Source of the DNA: Dehalococcoidia bacterium
Lineage (GTDB): Bacteria; Chloroflexota; Dehalococcoidia; Dehalococcoidales; BS750m-G39
NCBI GenBank assembly: GCA_004375675.1
Contig: SOKR01000070.1
Span: 1 to 9,520, forward strand
Direction: 5' to 3'
DNA length: 9,520 bases
Both the position numbers and the translations under genes were made by a program. The stretch's first letter is position 1, and every line of letters begins with the position of its first letter. Under the pieces are notes generated by a model, which did not search any database, was not told where the DNA came from, and saw only the letters and a program-made list of their open reading frames with translations. Of this stretch, positions 1 to 5,045 are shown piece after piece.

Positions 1-698
1 TAAAGCACGACCTGAGCTCGCTCCGTCTCTGGGGCACGGCCGGAGCCGCCATGCCGGCCAATATCGCTAAGAAAGTGAAGCAGCATATCGGCCTGACTCC
101 GGTCAACTTCTGGGGGATGACCGAATCGGCGGCGCACGTTAGCTGCACCGCCCTCGACGGGCGGGGGGCGGCGAACTCGGTGGGTAAGGCCTTGGCTGGC
201 TGGGAACTGAAGATAGTCGATGACGAGGGCCGGGAGCTGCCGGTAGGTGAGACGGGCGAGATAGTGGTCAGAGGGCCGATAATGAACGAGTACTATAATA
301 ACCCCCAGGCGACGGCCCAGGTGATTAAGGACGGCTGGCTCTACAGCGGTGATATCGGCTGGCTGGATAAGGCGGGCTGGCTGTTTCTCTCGGCGGGCAG
401 GAAGAAGGATATGATTATCGTCAAGGGGCAGAATATCTCTCCCAGCGATATTGAGGAGATAATCGGTCGTTACCCCAAGGTGGCCGAGGTGGCGGTGGTC
501 GGAATCGCCGACGAGTCGAGGGGGGAGACGCCGAGGGCGGTCGTCAGGTTAAAGGCGGGCAAAAAGGCCACTGAGCCGGAGATAAAGAAGTTTTGCCTGG
601 AGCACCTGGCCAACTATAAGGTGCCGCGGGAGATTGTCTTTACCGAGTCTTTGCCCAAGACCGCTGACGGCAGGATTGCCAAGGAAGAGCTTAAATGA
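1..698 (+). CDS. AMP-forming acyl ligase (acyl-CoA/acyl-ACP synthetase family), 5'-truncated
   Basis: This is the C-terminal part of an ANL-superfamily adenylating enzyme, which activates a carboxylic acid as acyl-AMP and transfers it to CoA or a carrier protein. The frame is open from base 3 (first full codon AAG), so the gene starts outside the window; the ATG at 51 is internal. About 231 residues are visible. In order they show LRLWGTAGA, the A5 motif NFWGMTES, GETGEIVVRGP, the A7 motif YSGDIG, the hinge/A8 motif GRKKDMIIVKGQNISPSDIEE, and the C-terminal A10 motif LPKTADGRIAKEEL. The A10 lysine that normally follows the Gly (GK-I) is Arg here (AGG, 672-674), which matters because that Lys contacts the acyl-adenylate in the adenylation step. 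The stop overlaps the fabF start (ATGA), so translational coupling is likely. The substrate cannot be told. The family call is firm. Confidence 0.93.
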   Translation, partial: KHDLSSLRLWGTAGAAMPANIAKKVKQHIGLTPVNFWGMTESAAHVSCTALDGRGAANSVGKALAGWELKIVDDEGRELPVGETGEIVVRGPIMNEYYNNPQATAQVIKDGWLYSGDIGWLDKAGWLFLSAGRKKDMIIVKGQNISPSDIEEIIGRYPKVAEVAVVGIADESRGETPRAVVRLKAGKKATEPEIKKFCLEHLANYKVPREIVFTESLPKTADGRIAKEELK

Positions 699-1936
699 AG
701 CGAAGAGTAGTCGTCACCGGAATGGGCATGCTGACCCCGCTGGGGGTGGGGACGGAGGCAAGCTGGCAGGCTTTGTGCCAGGGGAAGTCGGGAGTGGAGC
801 CAATTACCCATTTCGACGCCAGCCAGTTCCGCACCAGGATTGCCGGCGAGGTAAAAGGGTTCGACCCCCATGACTTTATCGACCGCAAGCTGGCCAGAAG
901 GGGCGATCGTTTCATCCACTTTGCCCTGGCGGCGGCACGGATGGCGCTGGAAGATTCCAAGCTTAAGATAACCTCCGCCAACGACGAGCGGGTGGGGGTG
1001 TCGGTAGGGACGGCTATGGGGGGCATAGAGAGTATAGAGAGGAACCACGAGCTGCTGATTAAGGGAAAGCGCCAGCAGATTTCACCCTTCTTTGTGCCCA
1101 GTTTCCTCTGCAATATGGCTACGGGTCAGGTCGCCATTGAGTTTGGGGCTAAGGGAGCCAATATGTGCACGGTGACCGCCTGCGCCTCGGGGACGCACGC
1201 TATCGGCGACGCCGCTATCGTTATCCAGCGCGGCGAGGTCGATGCCATGATTGCCGGCGGCACCGAGGCGGCCATCAGGCCGCTGGTCTTTGCCGGGCTG
1301 GACCCGCTGAAGGTAATGTCCGCCCGCAACGATGAGCCGGAGAAAGCCAGCCGTCCCTTCGATAAGGAGCGCGACGGCTTTGTTATCGGCGAGGGGGCGG
1401 GGATGGTCATACTGGAGGAACTGGAGTCCGCCCAAAAGCGGGGGGCGCGGATTTACGGCGAGGTGCTGGGCTACGGCCTGAACAGCGACGCCTATCACAT
1501 CACCGCCCCCGACCCCGAGGGCGCTGGGGCGGCCAGTTGTATGAGGCTGGCGCTTGAAGACGCGGCTATCTCCCCCGACCAGGTTGACTATATCAACGCC
1601 CACGGCACCTCGACGGTGCTTAATGACCTCTCCGAGACCAGGGCCATCAAGAGCGTCTTTGGCGAGCGCAGCCATAAGATACCGATTAGCGCCAATAAAT
1701 CAATGATGGGGCACATGTGGGCAGGGGCGGGGGTGGTGGAGGCAATTGCCTGCCTGCTCACCATCACCGAGGGCATTATACCGCCGACCATCAACTACGA
1801 GACGCCCGACCCCGAGTGCGACCTCGACTACGTGCCCAATGAAGCCAGGAGAGCCGAGGTAAAGATTGTCCTCTCCAATTCATTCGGCTTCGGCAGCACC
1901 AACGGCTGCCTAATCTTAGGAAAATTCTCCCCCTAG
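695..1936 (+). CDS. fabF: beta-ketoacyl-ACP synthase II (KAS II)
   Basis: Condensing enzyme that joins malonyl-ACP to an acyl-ACP in cytoplasmic type II fatty acid synthesis. Its 413 residues are the usual FabF length. The thiolase-fold active site is complete: nucleophile Cys163 in TACASGTH, His303 in NAHGTST, Lys335 in SANKSMMGH and His340. The N-terminus MKRRVVVTGMG and the C-terminal loop SNSFGFGSTN are typical. The ATG at 695 overlaps the upstream ligase stop by 4 bp, and GGAAGAG at 682-688 can serve as its ribosome site. Being coupled to an adenylating ligase rather than to acpP/fabG suggests a dedicated acyl-chain pathway (activation of a starter acid, then elongation), but that is inference. 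A KAS of a small polyketide or special-lipid cluster would look the same. Confidence 0.95.
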   Translation: MKRRVVVTGMGMLTPLGVGTEASWQALCQGKSGVEPITHFDASQFRTRIAGEVKGFDPHDFIDRKLARRGDRFIHFALAAARMALEDSKLKITSANDERVGVSVGTAMGGIESIERNHELLIKGKRQQISPFFVPSFLCNMATGQVAIEFGAKGANMCTVTACASGTHAIGDAAIVIQRGEVDAMIAGGTEAAIRPLVFAGLDPLKVMSARNDEPEKASRPFDKERDGFVIGEGAGMVILEELESAQKRGARIYGEVLGYGLNSDAYHITAPDPEGAGAASCMRLALEDAAISPDQVDYINAHGTSTVLNDLSETRAIKSVFGERSHKIPISANKSMMGHMWAGAGVVEAIACLLTITEGIIPPTINYETPDPECDLDYVPNEARRAEVKIVLSNSFGFGSTNGCLILGKFSP

Positions 1937-1963
1937 ACAAATCCCCTTTTGCCTGGTTAGCTA

Positions 1964-1992
1964 TTGCCAAGAATGGTGATGTATGCTATATT
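1964..1992 (+). promoter_or_regulatory. sigma-70-type promoter P1 upstream of padR
   Basis: TTGCCA (1964-1969), a 17-bp spacer, then TATATT (1987-1992). The spacer ends in TGC just before the -10 box, giving an extended -10 (TGn). The predicted start near 1999 falls inside the palindrome at 1997-2017. Called by eye from consensus similarity. Confidence 0.6.
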
Positions 1993-1996
1993 GAAT

Positions 1997-2017
1997 ATAC
2001 CTAGAGTTACTATGTAT
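1997..2017. promoter_or_regulatory. putative PadR operator O1 (21-bp imperfect palindrome)
   Basis: The left arm ATACCTAG and right arm CTATGTAT flank a 5-bp centre AGTTA; 7 of 8 arm positions are complementary. It starts 4 bp after the P1 -10 box and would cover the transcription start, a classic repressor position. The same 21-bp element recurs at 2103-2123 with 17 of 21 identical bases. PadR proteins commonly bind palindromes in their own promoter; the assignment to this PadR is inference from position. Confidence 0.6.
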
Positions 2018-2087
2018 TTAGATTAACGAGCTACTTTGCCCTTCATCCCTTCTATTGTTTTAAGACATATTGCAAAGCGAAGTGCCG

Positions 2088-2107
2088 TGTATTATTATAA
2101 TGATACA
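2088..2107. promoter_or_regulatory. 20-bp palindrome overlapping the P2 -10 box
   Basis: The outer arms TGTAT (2088-2092) and ATACA (2103-2107) are complementary, and pairing continues to the centre with a single mismatch (2093/2102), so 9 of 10 pairs match. It encloses TATAAT and overlaps the left arm of operator O2. TGTA...TACA-like symmetry is in keeping with PadR-type sites, so this may be a further binding register. AT-rich -10 sequence is partly self-complementary by nature, hence the moderate confidence. Confidence 0.4.
2096..2101 (+). promoter_or_regulatory. -10 box of proximal promoter P2 for padR
   Basis: A perfect TATAAT. No good -35 lies at 16-18 bp; TTGCAA at 2070-2075 gives a 20-bp spacer, so the promoter may be weak or activator-dependent. 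The predicted start (about 2108) lies inside operator O2, leaving a leader of about 36 nt before the padR ATG. Confidence 0.5.
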
Positions 2108-2123
2108 TAGGGTTACTAGGTGT
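2103..2123. promoter_or_regulatory. putative PadR operator O2 (second copy of the 21-bp element)
   Basis: ATACATAG and CTAGGTGT flank GGTTA; 6 of 8 arm positions are complementary. Aligned to O1 without gaps it matches at 17 of 21 bases, far above background. It begins 2 bp after the TATAAT of P2 and ends 20 bp before the padR start codon. Its centre is 106 bp from that of O1, close to ten helical turns, so both could face the same side of the DNA. Binding by PadR is inferred. Confidence 0.6.
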
Positions 2124-2143
2124 ATTAGAACGAGGTGAATTAA

Positions 2144-2479
2144 ATGGCACAGAGGCGTGAACTAATCAAGGGCAACTTTGATTCCTTAATTCTTTGCTTG
2201 CTGGACCAGCAGCCGATGTACGGCTACCAGATTATCAAGGAGCTGGAGCGCAAGAGCGAAGGCTATTTCCGCTTTAAGGAAGGCACTCTCTATCCGGCTC
2301 TACACCGCCTGGAGCAAACGGGCTTAATCGAGGGCAAGTGGCAGATGTTGCCCAACGGACGGCAGCGAAGATATTATCATATCACGGAAAAGGGACTCCA
2401 CGGCCTGGAAGCTAAGCGGAGCCAGTGGCTGGATTTCCTGGCGGCGATGAACCTGATTATTCAGCCCGAGTCTGACTGA
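2144..2479 (+). CDS. PadR-family transcriptional regulator
   Basis: A small (111-residue) winged-helix DNA-binding protein of the short PadR subfamily, which consists of the N-terminal wHTH and a short C-terminal dimerisation helix. Residues 10-35 (GNFDSLILCLLDQQPMYGYQI) are the classic PadR start. EGTLYPALHRLEQTGLIEG at 46-64 is the recognition helix and turn, and RRYYHITEKG at 75-84 is the wing. Residues 85-105 form the C-terminal helix. The ATG at 2144 has a strong ribosome site, GAGGTGA at 2132-2138. The two repeated palindromes just upstream point to autorepression. The membrane-protein gene 14 bp downstream with a HAAS-like domain is a common partner arrangement, suggesting a sensor/target pair. 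The inducer is unknown. Confidence 0.93.
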   Translation: MAQRRELIKGNFDSLILCLLDQQPMYGYQIIKELERKSEGYFRFKEGTLYPALHRLEQTGLIEGKWQMLPNGRQRRYYHITEKGLHGLEAKRSQWLDFLAAMNLIIQPESD

Positions 2480-2493
2480 TATGAGGTTATGAA

Positions 2494-3393
2494 GTGGTAA
2501 CGGCTCTGAGTCACTATCTGGACAGTGTGAGGGAGAACCTGAAGCTTGACAGCTCCACGGAGCAGGAGGTCATCCAGGAGCTGGCGGCGCATATTGAGGA
2601 CGAGGTCCAGGAGCTGAAGGATTCCGGGCTATCGGAGGAGGAGGCGGCTAATACCTGTTTGACGCTTATGGGTTCAGCCAAGACGCTCGCCCGCCAGATA
2701 TATGAGAGCCACAGCCAGGGCAGCTGGACTCAGGCGCTCTTTGCCGCTATGCCCCACCTGCTTTTCGGTCTCCTCTTTGCCCTCAGTTGGTGGCAGGGTA
2801 TTATCGGGCTGTTAGCCGTGCTGGTGGTAGTCTTGAGCGTGGTGGTCTACGGGTGGTGGCGGGGCAAGCCCTCCTGGCTTTTCTCCTGGCTTGGTTATTC
2901 TCTGCTGCCGGTGGTCTTTGCCGGGCTGCTCCTACTCTATCTACCCGCGGGCTGGGCTTGGATTGCCATCCTCGTCTACATTCCCATGGCGTTGTGGCTG
3001 GTCTGCTCATTCACGCTTAAGACGATAAAGCGGGACTGGTTATACAGCTCGCTGATGTTGCTGCCGCTGCCGATTATCATCGGCTGGTTCCTGGCGGTTG
3101 AGCCGGTGGATAAGATGCCCGCGTACTGGCTGCAGCGGCTCCAGGAGTTCGCCCCCTGGATAGGATTGACCTTTCTCTCCCTGGGGGTGGCCGTCACCAC
3201 ATTTATCCGCTTGAGAAAGCGCTGGCTGAGGATGTCTGTCCTGATAATGTCGGGGCTGATAACCCTGACCATGATCGCCTATTATACCGAAGGCAGGCTC
3301 AGCGTACCCGCCTTTTTAGCGTTAATCATAGTGATGCTGATTCTACTGCTAAGCCCGGCTTTAGTGGAGCGAACGCTAAAACATAGCGGCTAA
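2494..3393 (+). CDS. HAAS-domain polytopic membrane protein (PadR-linked)
   Basis: A 299-residue integral membrane protein. Residues 1-75 are a soluble, acidic, helical domain (SHYLDSVRENL..EQEVIQELAAHIEDEVQEL.., then LSEEEAANTCLTLMGSAKTLARQIY) that matches the HAAS/DUF1700-type HTH-associated alpha-helical signalling domain. It is followed by about eight hydrophobic helices, roughly at 82-100, 102-121, 128-150, 153-174, 183-202, 218-238, 246-264 and 270-289. No transporter, enzyme or metal-binding motif is visible. The GTG start at 2494 has GAGG at 2483-2486 seven bases upstream. It lies 14 bp after padR and is almost certainly co-transcribed with it. A role as membrane sensor or as the controlled target of PadR is inference from context; the molecular function is unknown. 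Confidence 0.82.
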   Translation: MVTALSHYLDSVRENLKLDSSTEQEVIQELAAHIEDEVQELKDSGLSEEEAANTCLTLMGSAKTLARQIYESHSQGSWTQALFAAMPHLLFGLLFALSWWQGIIGLLAVLVVVLSVVVYGWWRGKPSWLFSWLGYSLLPVVFAGLLLLYLPAGWAWIAILVYIPMALWLVCSFTLKTIKRDWLYSSLMLLPLPIIIGWFLAVEPVDKMPAYWLQRLQEFAPWIGLTFLSLGVAVTTFIRLRKRWLRMSVLIMSGLITLTMIAYYTEGRLSVPAFLALIIVMLILLLSPALVERTLKHSG

Positions 3394-3414
3394 CAGTCGT
3401 TACGCCGGCGACTG
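3374..3414 (+). promoter_or_regulatory. tandem hairpins at the membrane-gene/degV junction
   Basis: Two perfect inverted repeats lie back to back. The first is CGCTA (3374-3378) with TAGCG (3384-3388), inside the last codons of the membrane gene. The second is CAGTCG (3394-3399) with CGACTG (3409-3414), in the gap. The second stem touches the degV ribosome site (GAGGAG, 3414-3419), and a run of six T follows at 3424-3429. It could reduce read-through or modulate degV translation. The T run is 9 nt from the stem, so it is not a standard intrinsic terminator. Confidence 0.35.
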
Positions 3415-3427
3415 AGGAGACACTTTT

Positions 3428-4285
3428 TTGGCTCAAAGGGTAGCCGTCATCACTGACAGCGTAGCTTGCCTCACCAGGGAGCTGGTGGAGCAGTACGGCA
3501 TCAGGATTGCCCCCCTTACTCTCTACTTCGAAAATAAGACCTACAGGGACTGGGTGGATATAACCCCCGATGAAGCCTACAAGCTGTTCCTGAAAGACCC
3601 TGATGCCTTTAAGACCTCGGGGAGCGATCCCCTGGAGTGGATGGAAGCCTGCCGTGCCGCCAGTCGAGAAACCGACAGCGTTGTCTGTATTACCCTTTCC
3701 TCCAAGCTGAGCGTGGTCTATAACAGCGTCCTGGATGTTAAAAAGCGCCTCAAGGATGAAATCCCCAAGCTTTCCATAGAGGTGGTGGATTCCAAGACGG
3801 TCACTGCCGCCGAGGGCTTTGTTGCCCTGGCAGCGGCCCGCGCCGCTGAAGAAGGCAAAAGCCTGCCCGAGGTGGTTAAAGCCGCCGAGGAGATGAGAGA
3901 CCGGGTTGCCCTGGTTGCCTTCATGGATACCATCCGCCACATTTACCGCACCGGGCGTATACCCAAGATAGCCGCCCTGGCCGGCTCGGTGCTTAACATC
4001 AGGCCGGTGCTCACCGTTTCCGGGGGGGTGGTCCGTTTTATGGGCGCGGCGCGGAGCCGTGAGCGGGGTATAAAGCGGATGCTTAAGACAATGAGGGAGA
4101 AGGTGGGGGAAAACCCGGTCCACGTGGCGGTGATGCATGCCTTTGCCCGGGAAGAAGGCGAGAAGCTGAAGGAACGGGTTGCCTCCGAGTTTGATTGCGT
4201 CGAGCTCTGGCTGACCGGCTTCAGCCCGGTGATGGGTTACGCTACCGGCACCGGAACGCTGGGGCTGGCTTTTTATGAGGACTAG
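3428..4285 (+). CDS. DegV-family fatty-acid-binding protein (FakB-like)
   Basis: Members of this family bind a fatty acid and, with the kinase FakA, present it for phosphorylation to acyl-phosphate for phospholipid synthesis; many have no tested role. The protein has 285 residues, the normal length. It shows the N-terminal VAVITDSVACL (TDS at 9-11), the ligand-pocket segment FKTSGSDP (Thr63/Ser64), the loop ITLSSKLSVVYNS (88-100), and YRTGRIPKIAALAGSVLNIRPVL (173-195), the family's GGRI-like region. The C-terminal signature, usually a G-x-H-x-G-P-G type, reads GYATGTG (270-276), so the conserved His and Pro are replaced. The TTG start at 3428 is chosen for GAGGAG at 3414-3419, eight bases upstream. 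No FakA gene is in the window. It is 34 bp from the PadR-linked gene and may be read from the same transcript. Confidence 0.9.
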   Translation: MAQRVAVITDSVACLTRELVEQYGIRIAPLTLYFENKTYRDWVDITPDEAYKLFLKDPDAFKTSGSDPLEWMEACRAASRETDSVVCITLSSKLSVVYNSVLDVKKRLKDEIPKLSIEVVDSKTVTAAEGFVALAAARAAEEGKSLPEVVKAAEEMRDRVALVAFMDTIRHIYRTGRIPKIAALAGSVLNIRPVLTVSGGVVRFMGAARSRERGIKRMLKTMREKVGENPVHVAVMHAFAREEGEKLKERVASEFDCVELWLTGFSPVMGYATGTGTLGLAFYED

Positions 4286-4287
4286 CA

Positions 4288-4344
4288 ATGGTTAATGGAA
4301 TAATAGCGGTAGTGGGTAAAGCGCTGGAGATGAATAAGCCGTGA
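4288..4344 (+). CDS. possible 18-residue mini-ORF after degV
   Basis: An ATG two bases after the degV stop opens an 18-codon frame (MVNGIIAVVGKALEMNKP). TGAGGA at 4276-4281, inside the last degV codons, is a well-spaced ribosome site (7 nt), so the frame could be translated by coupling. It ends in TGA within a GTGA overlap with the next mini-ORF. It resembles nothing I recognise. It may be a decayed gene start or chance; at this length the coding signal is weak. Confidence 0.22.
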   Translation: MVNGIIAVVGKALEMNKP

Positions 4345-4406
4345 AGTGGTGGCTTAAGGTAATTGCCTCGATTTTTGCCCTATTATGTCTAGCCAAACCA
4401 GGCTAA
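4341..4406 (+). CDS. possible 21-residue hydrophobic mini-protein
   Basis: A GTG at 4341 overlaps the previous mini-ORF's stop by 4 bp (GTGA) and has GGAGA at 4326-4330 ten bases upstream. The product begins MKWWLK and continues with the hydrophobic core VIASIFALLCLA before ending KPG. This looks like a signal peptide or single membrane helix with a positive N-terminus. The frame stops after 21 residues. It may be a small membrane peptide, or the surviving 5' end of a decayed secreted-protein gene. Unproven. Confidence 0.25.
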   Translation: MKWWLKVIASIFALLCLAKPG

Positions 4407-4418
4407 ACCTTCTATAAT
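4390..4418 (+). promoter_or_regulatory. promoter for the P-loop kinase gene (probable leaderless transcript)
   Basis: TAGCCA (4390-4395, 4 of 6 to the -35 consensus), a 17-bp spacer, then a perfect TATAAT (4413-4418). Transcription would begin about seven bases later, at or near 4425, which is the GTG start of the kinase gene. A small inverted repeat, TAGCC (4390-4394) with GGCTA (4401-4405), overlaps the -35 and might be an operator or chance. Confidence 0.55.
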
Positions 4419-4424
4419 GGGGGT

Positions 4425-5009
4425 GTGGTTAGTCAGCTTGTTTCCGACCTGCAGCGGCTGACGGATGGGCTGGGGGAACTCCCCGAGCCGGTAGTCAAGC
4501 CGGCTTTTGTCGTCGTCAGCGGCCTGCCGGGAACGGGAAAATCATACTTCTGCGCCAAACTGGGCGAGAGGCTGCCCTTTGTTATCCTGGAGAGCGACGC
4601 CCTGCGCAAGGCACTTTTCTCGCCGCCGAGCTACAGCCCCGAGGAGAGCGCCCGCCTCTTTCGGGTACTGCACCTCCTCATCGAAAGGCTGCTCAAGAAA
4701 GGCTTTCCCCTTATCCTCGATGCTACCAACCTGTCGGAGCGGGACCGGGAGCGCCTCTATAACATCGCCGACCGCCTCGACGCCAGGCTGATTCTGGTGC
4801 GGGTGGAAGCACCACCGGCGCTGGTCTACCAGAGGCTCAAAGCCAGAAGCAACGGCGGAAATTCGGGGAATAACTCGGACGCTGACTGGGGGGTCTACCG
4901 CAAGATGAAGCCCTTGGTGCAGAAAATCAGCCGCAGGCACTATGCCGTGGATAGCTCGCGGGATATTGCCCCGGTGCTGGACAAGGTGGTCAGGGAGGCG
5001 AGTCGCTAG
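4425..5009 (+). CDS. P-loop ATPase/kinase, AAA_33 type (COG0645-like)
   Basis: A predicted small-molecule or polynucleotide kinase of the AAA_33/zeta-toxin-like group; the acceptor is unknown. In its 194 residues, beta-strand AFVVVSG leads into Walker A GLPGTGKS (33-40). ILESDALRKALF (55-65) supplies the conserved acidic/Arg motif, LILDATNLSERDRERL (96-111) is the Walker B-like DATN region, and ILVRVEAPPALVYQRLKAR (123-141) is the lid. The stretch SNGGNSGNNSDADW (142-155) carries the SDA.W signature seen in this group. In other bacteria this domain is sometimes fused to an aminoglycoside-phosphotransferase-like domain; here it stands alone. The GTG at 4425 is the most upstream plausible start. 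The purine-rich GGGGG lies only one base before it, so leaderless initiation fits better than Shine-Dalgarno use. Confidence 0.82.
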   Translation: MVSQLVSDLQRLTDGLGELPEPVVKPAFVVVSGLPGTGKSYFCAKLGERLPFVILESDALRKALFSPPSYSPEESARLFRVLHLLIERLLKKGFPLILDATNLSERDRERLYNIADRLDARLILVRVEAPPALVYQRLKARSNGGNSGNNSDADWGVYRKMKPLVQKISRRHYAVDSSRDIAPVLDKVVREASR

Positions 5010-5045
5010 AAAAGCAACGAACTGAAAACAGGGGGTTATTTGGAT

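Noticed and set aside
614..1113. Overlapping minus-strand and alternative-frame open frames across the start of fabF
   Set aside because: They are antisense shadows of the ligase and fabF genes, with no family motifs and low-complexity Pro/His/Arg-rich translations typical of GC-rich antisense frames.
1937..2143. A riboswitch or small RNA in the gap before padR
   Set aside because: No conserved aptamer pattern or strong hairpin plus T-tract was seen; the gap is explained by promoters and palindromic operators.
3326..4288. A 320-codon minus-strand open frame opposite degV
   Set aside because: It is long, but it mirrors the well-supported degV gene; its translation is rich in Gly/His with no recognisable domain and no ribosome site.
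4417..4461. A 14-codon ORF (starting MGVWL) similar in start to the one before mobA (starting MGVRL)
   Set aside because: Its ATG overlaps the -10 box, so it would lie upstream of the predicted transcript; the similarity is better treated as a shared DNA motif.
4839..4890. Asn/Gly-rich stretch in the P-loop kinase as a possible insertion or repeat
   Set aside because: It ends in the SDA.W signature expected for this family, so it is a flexible lid loop and not a foreign insertion.
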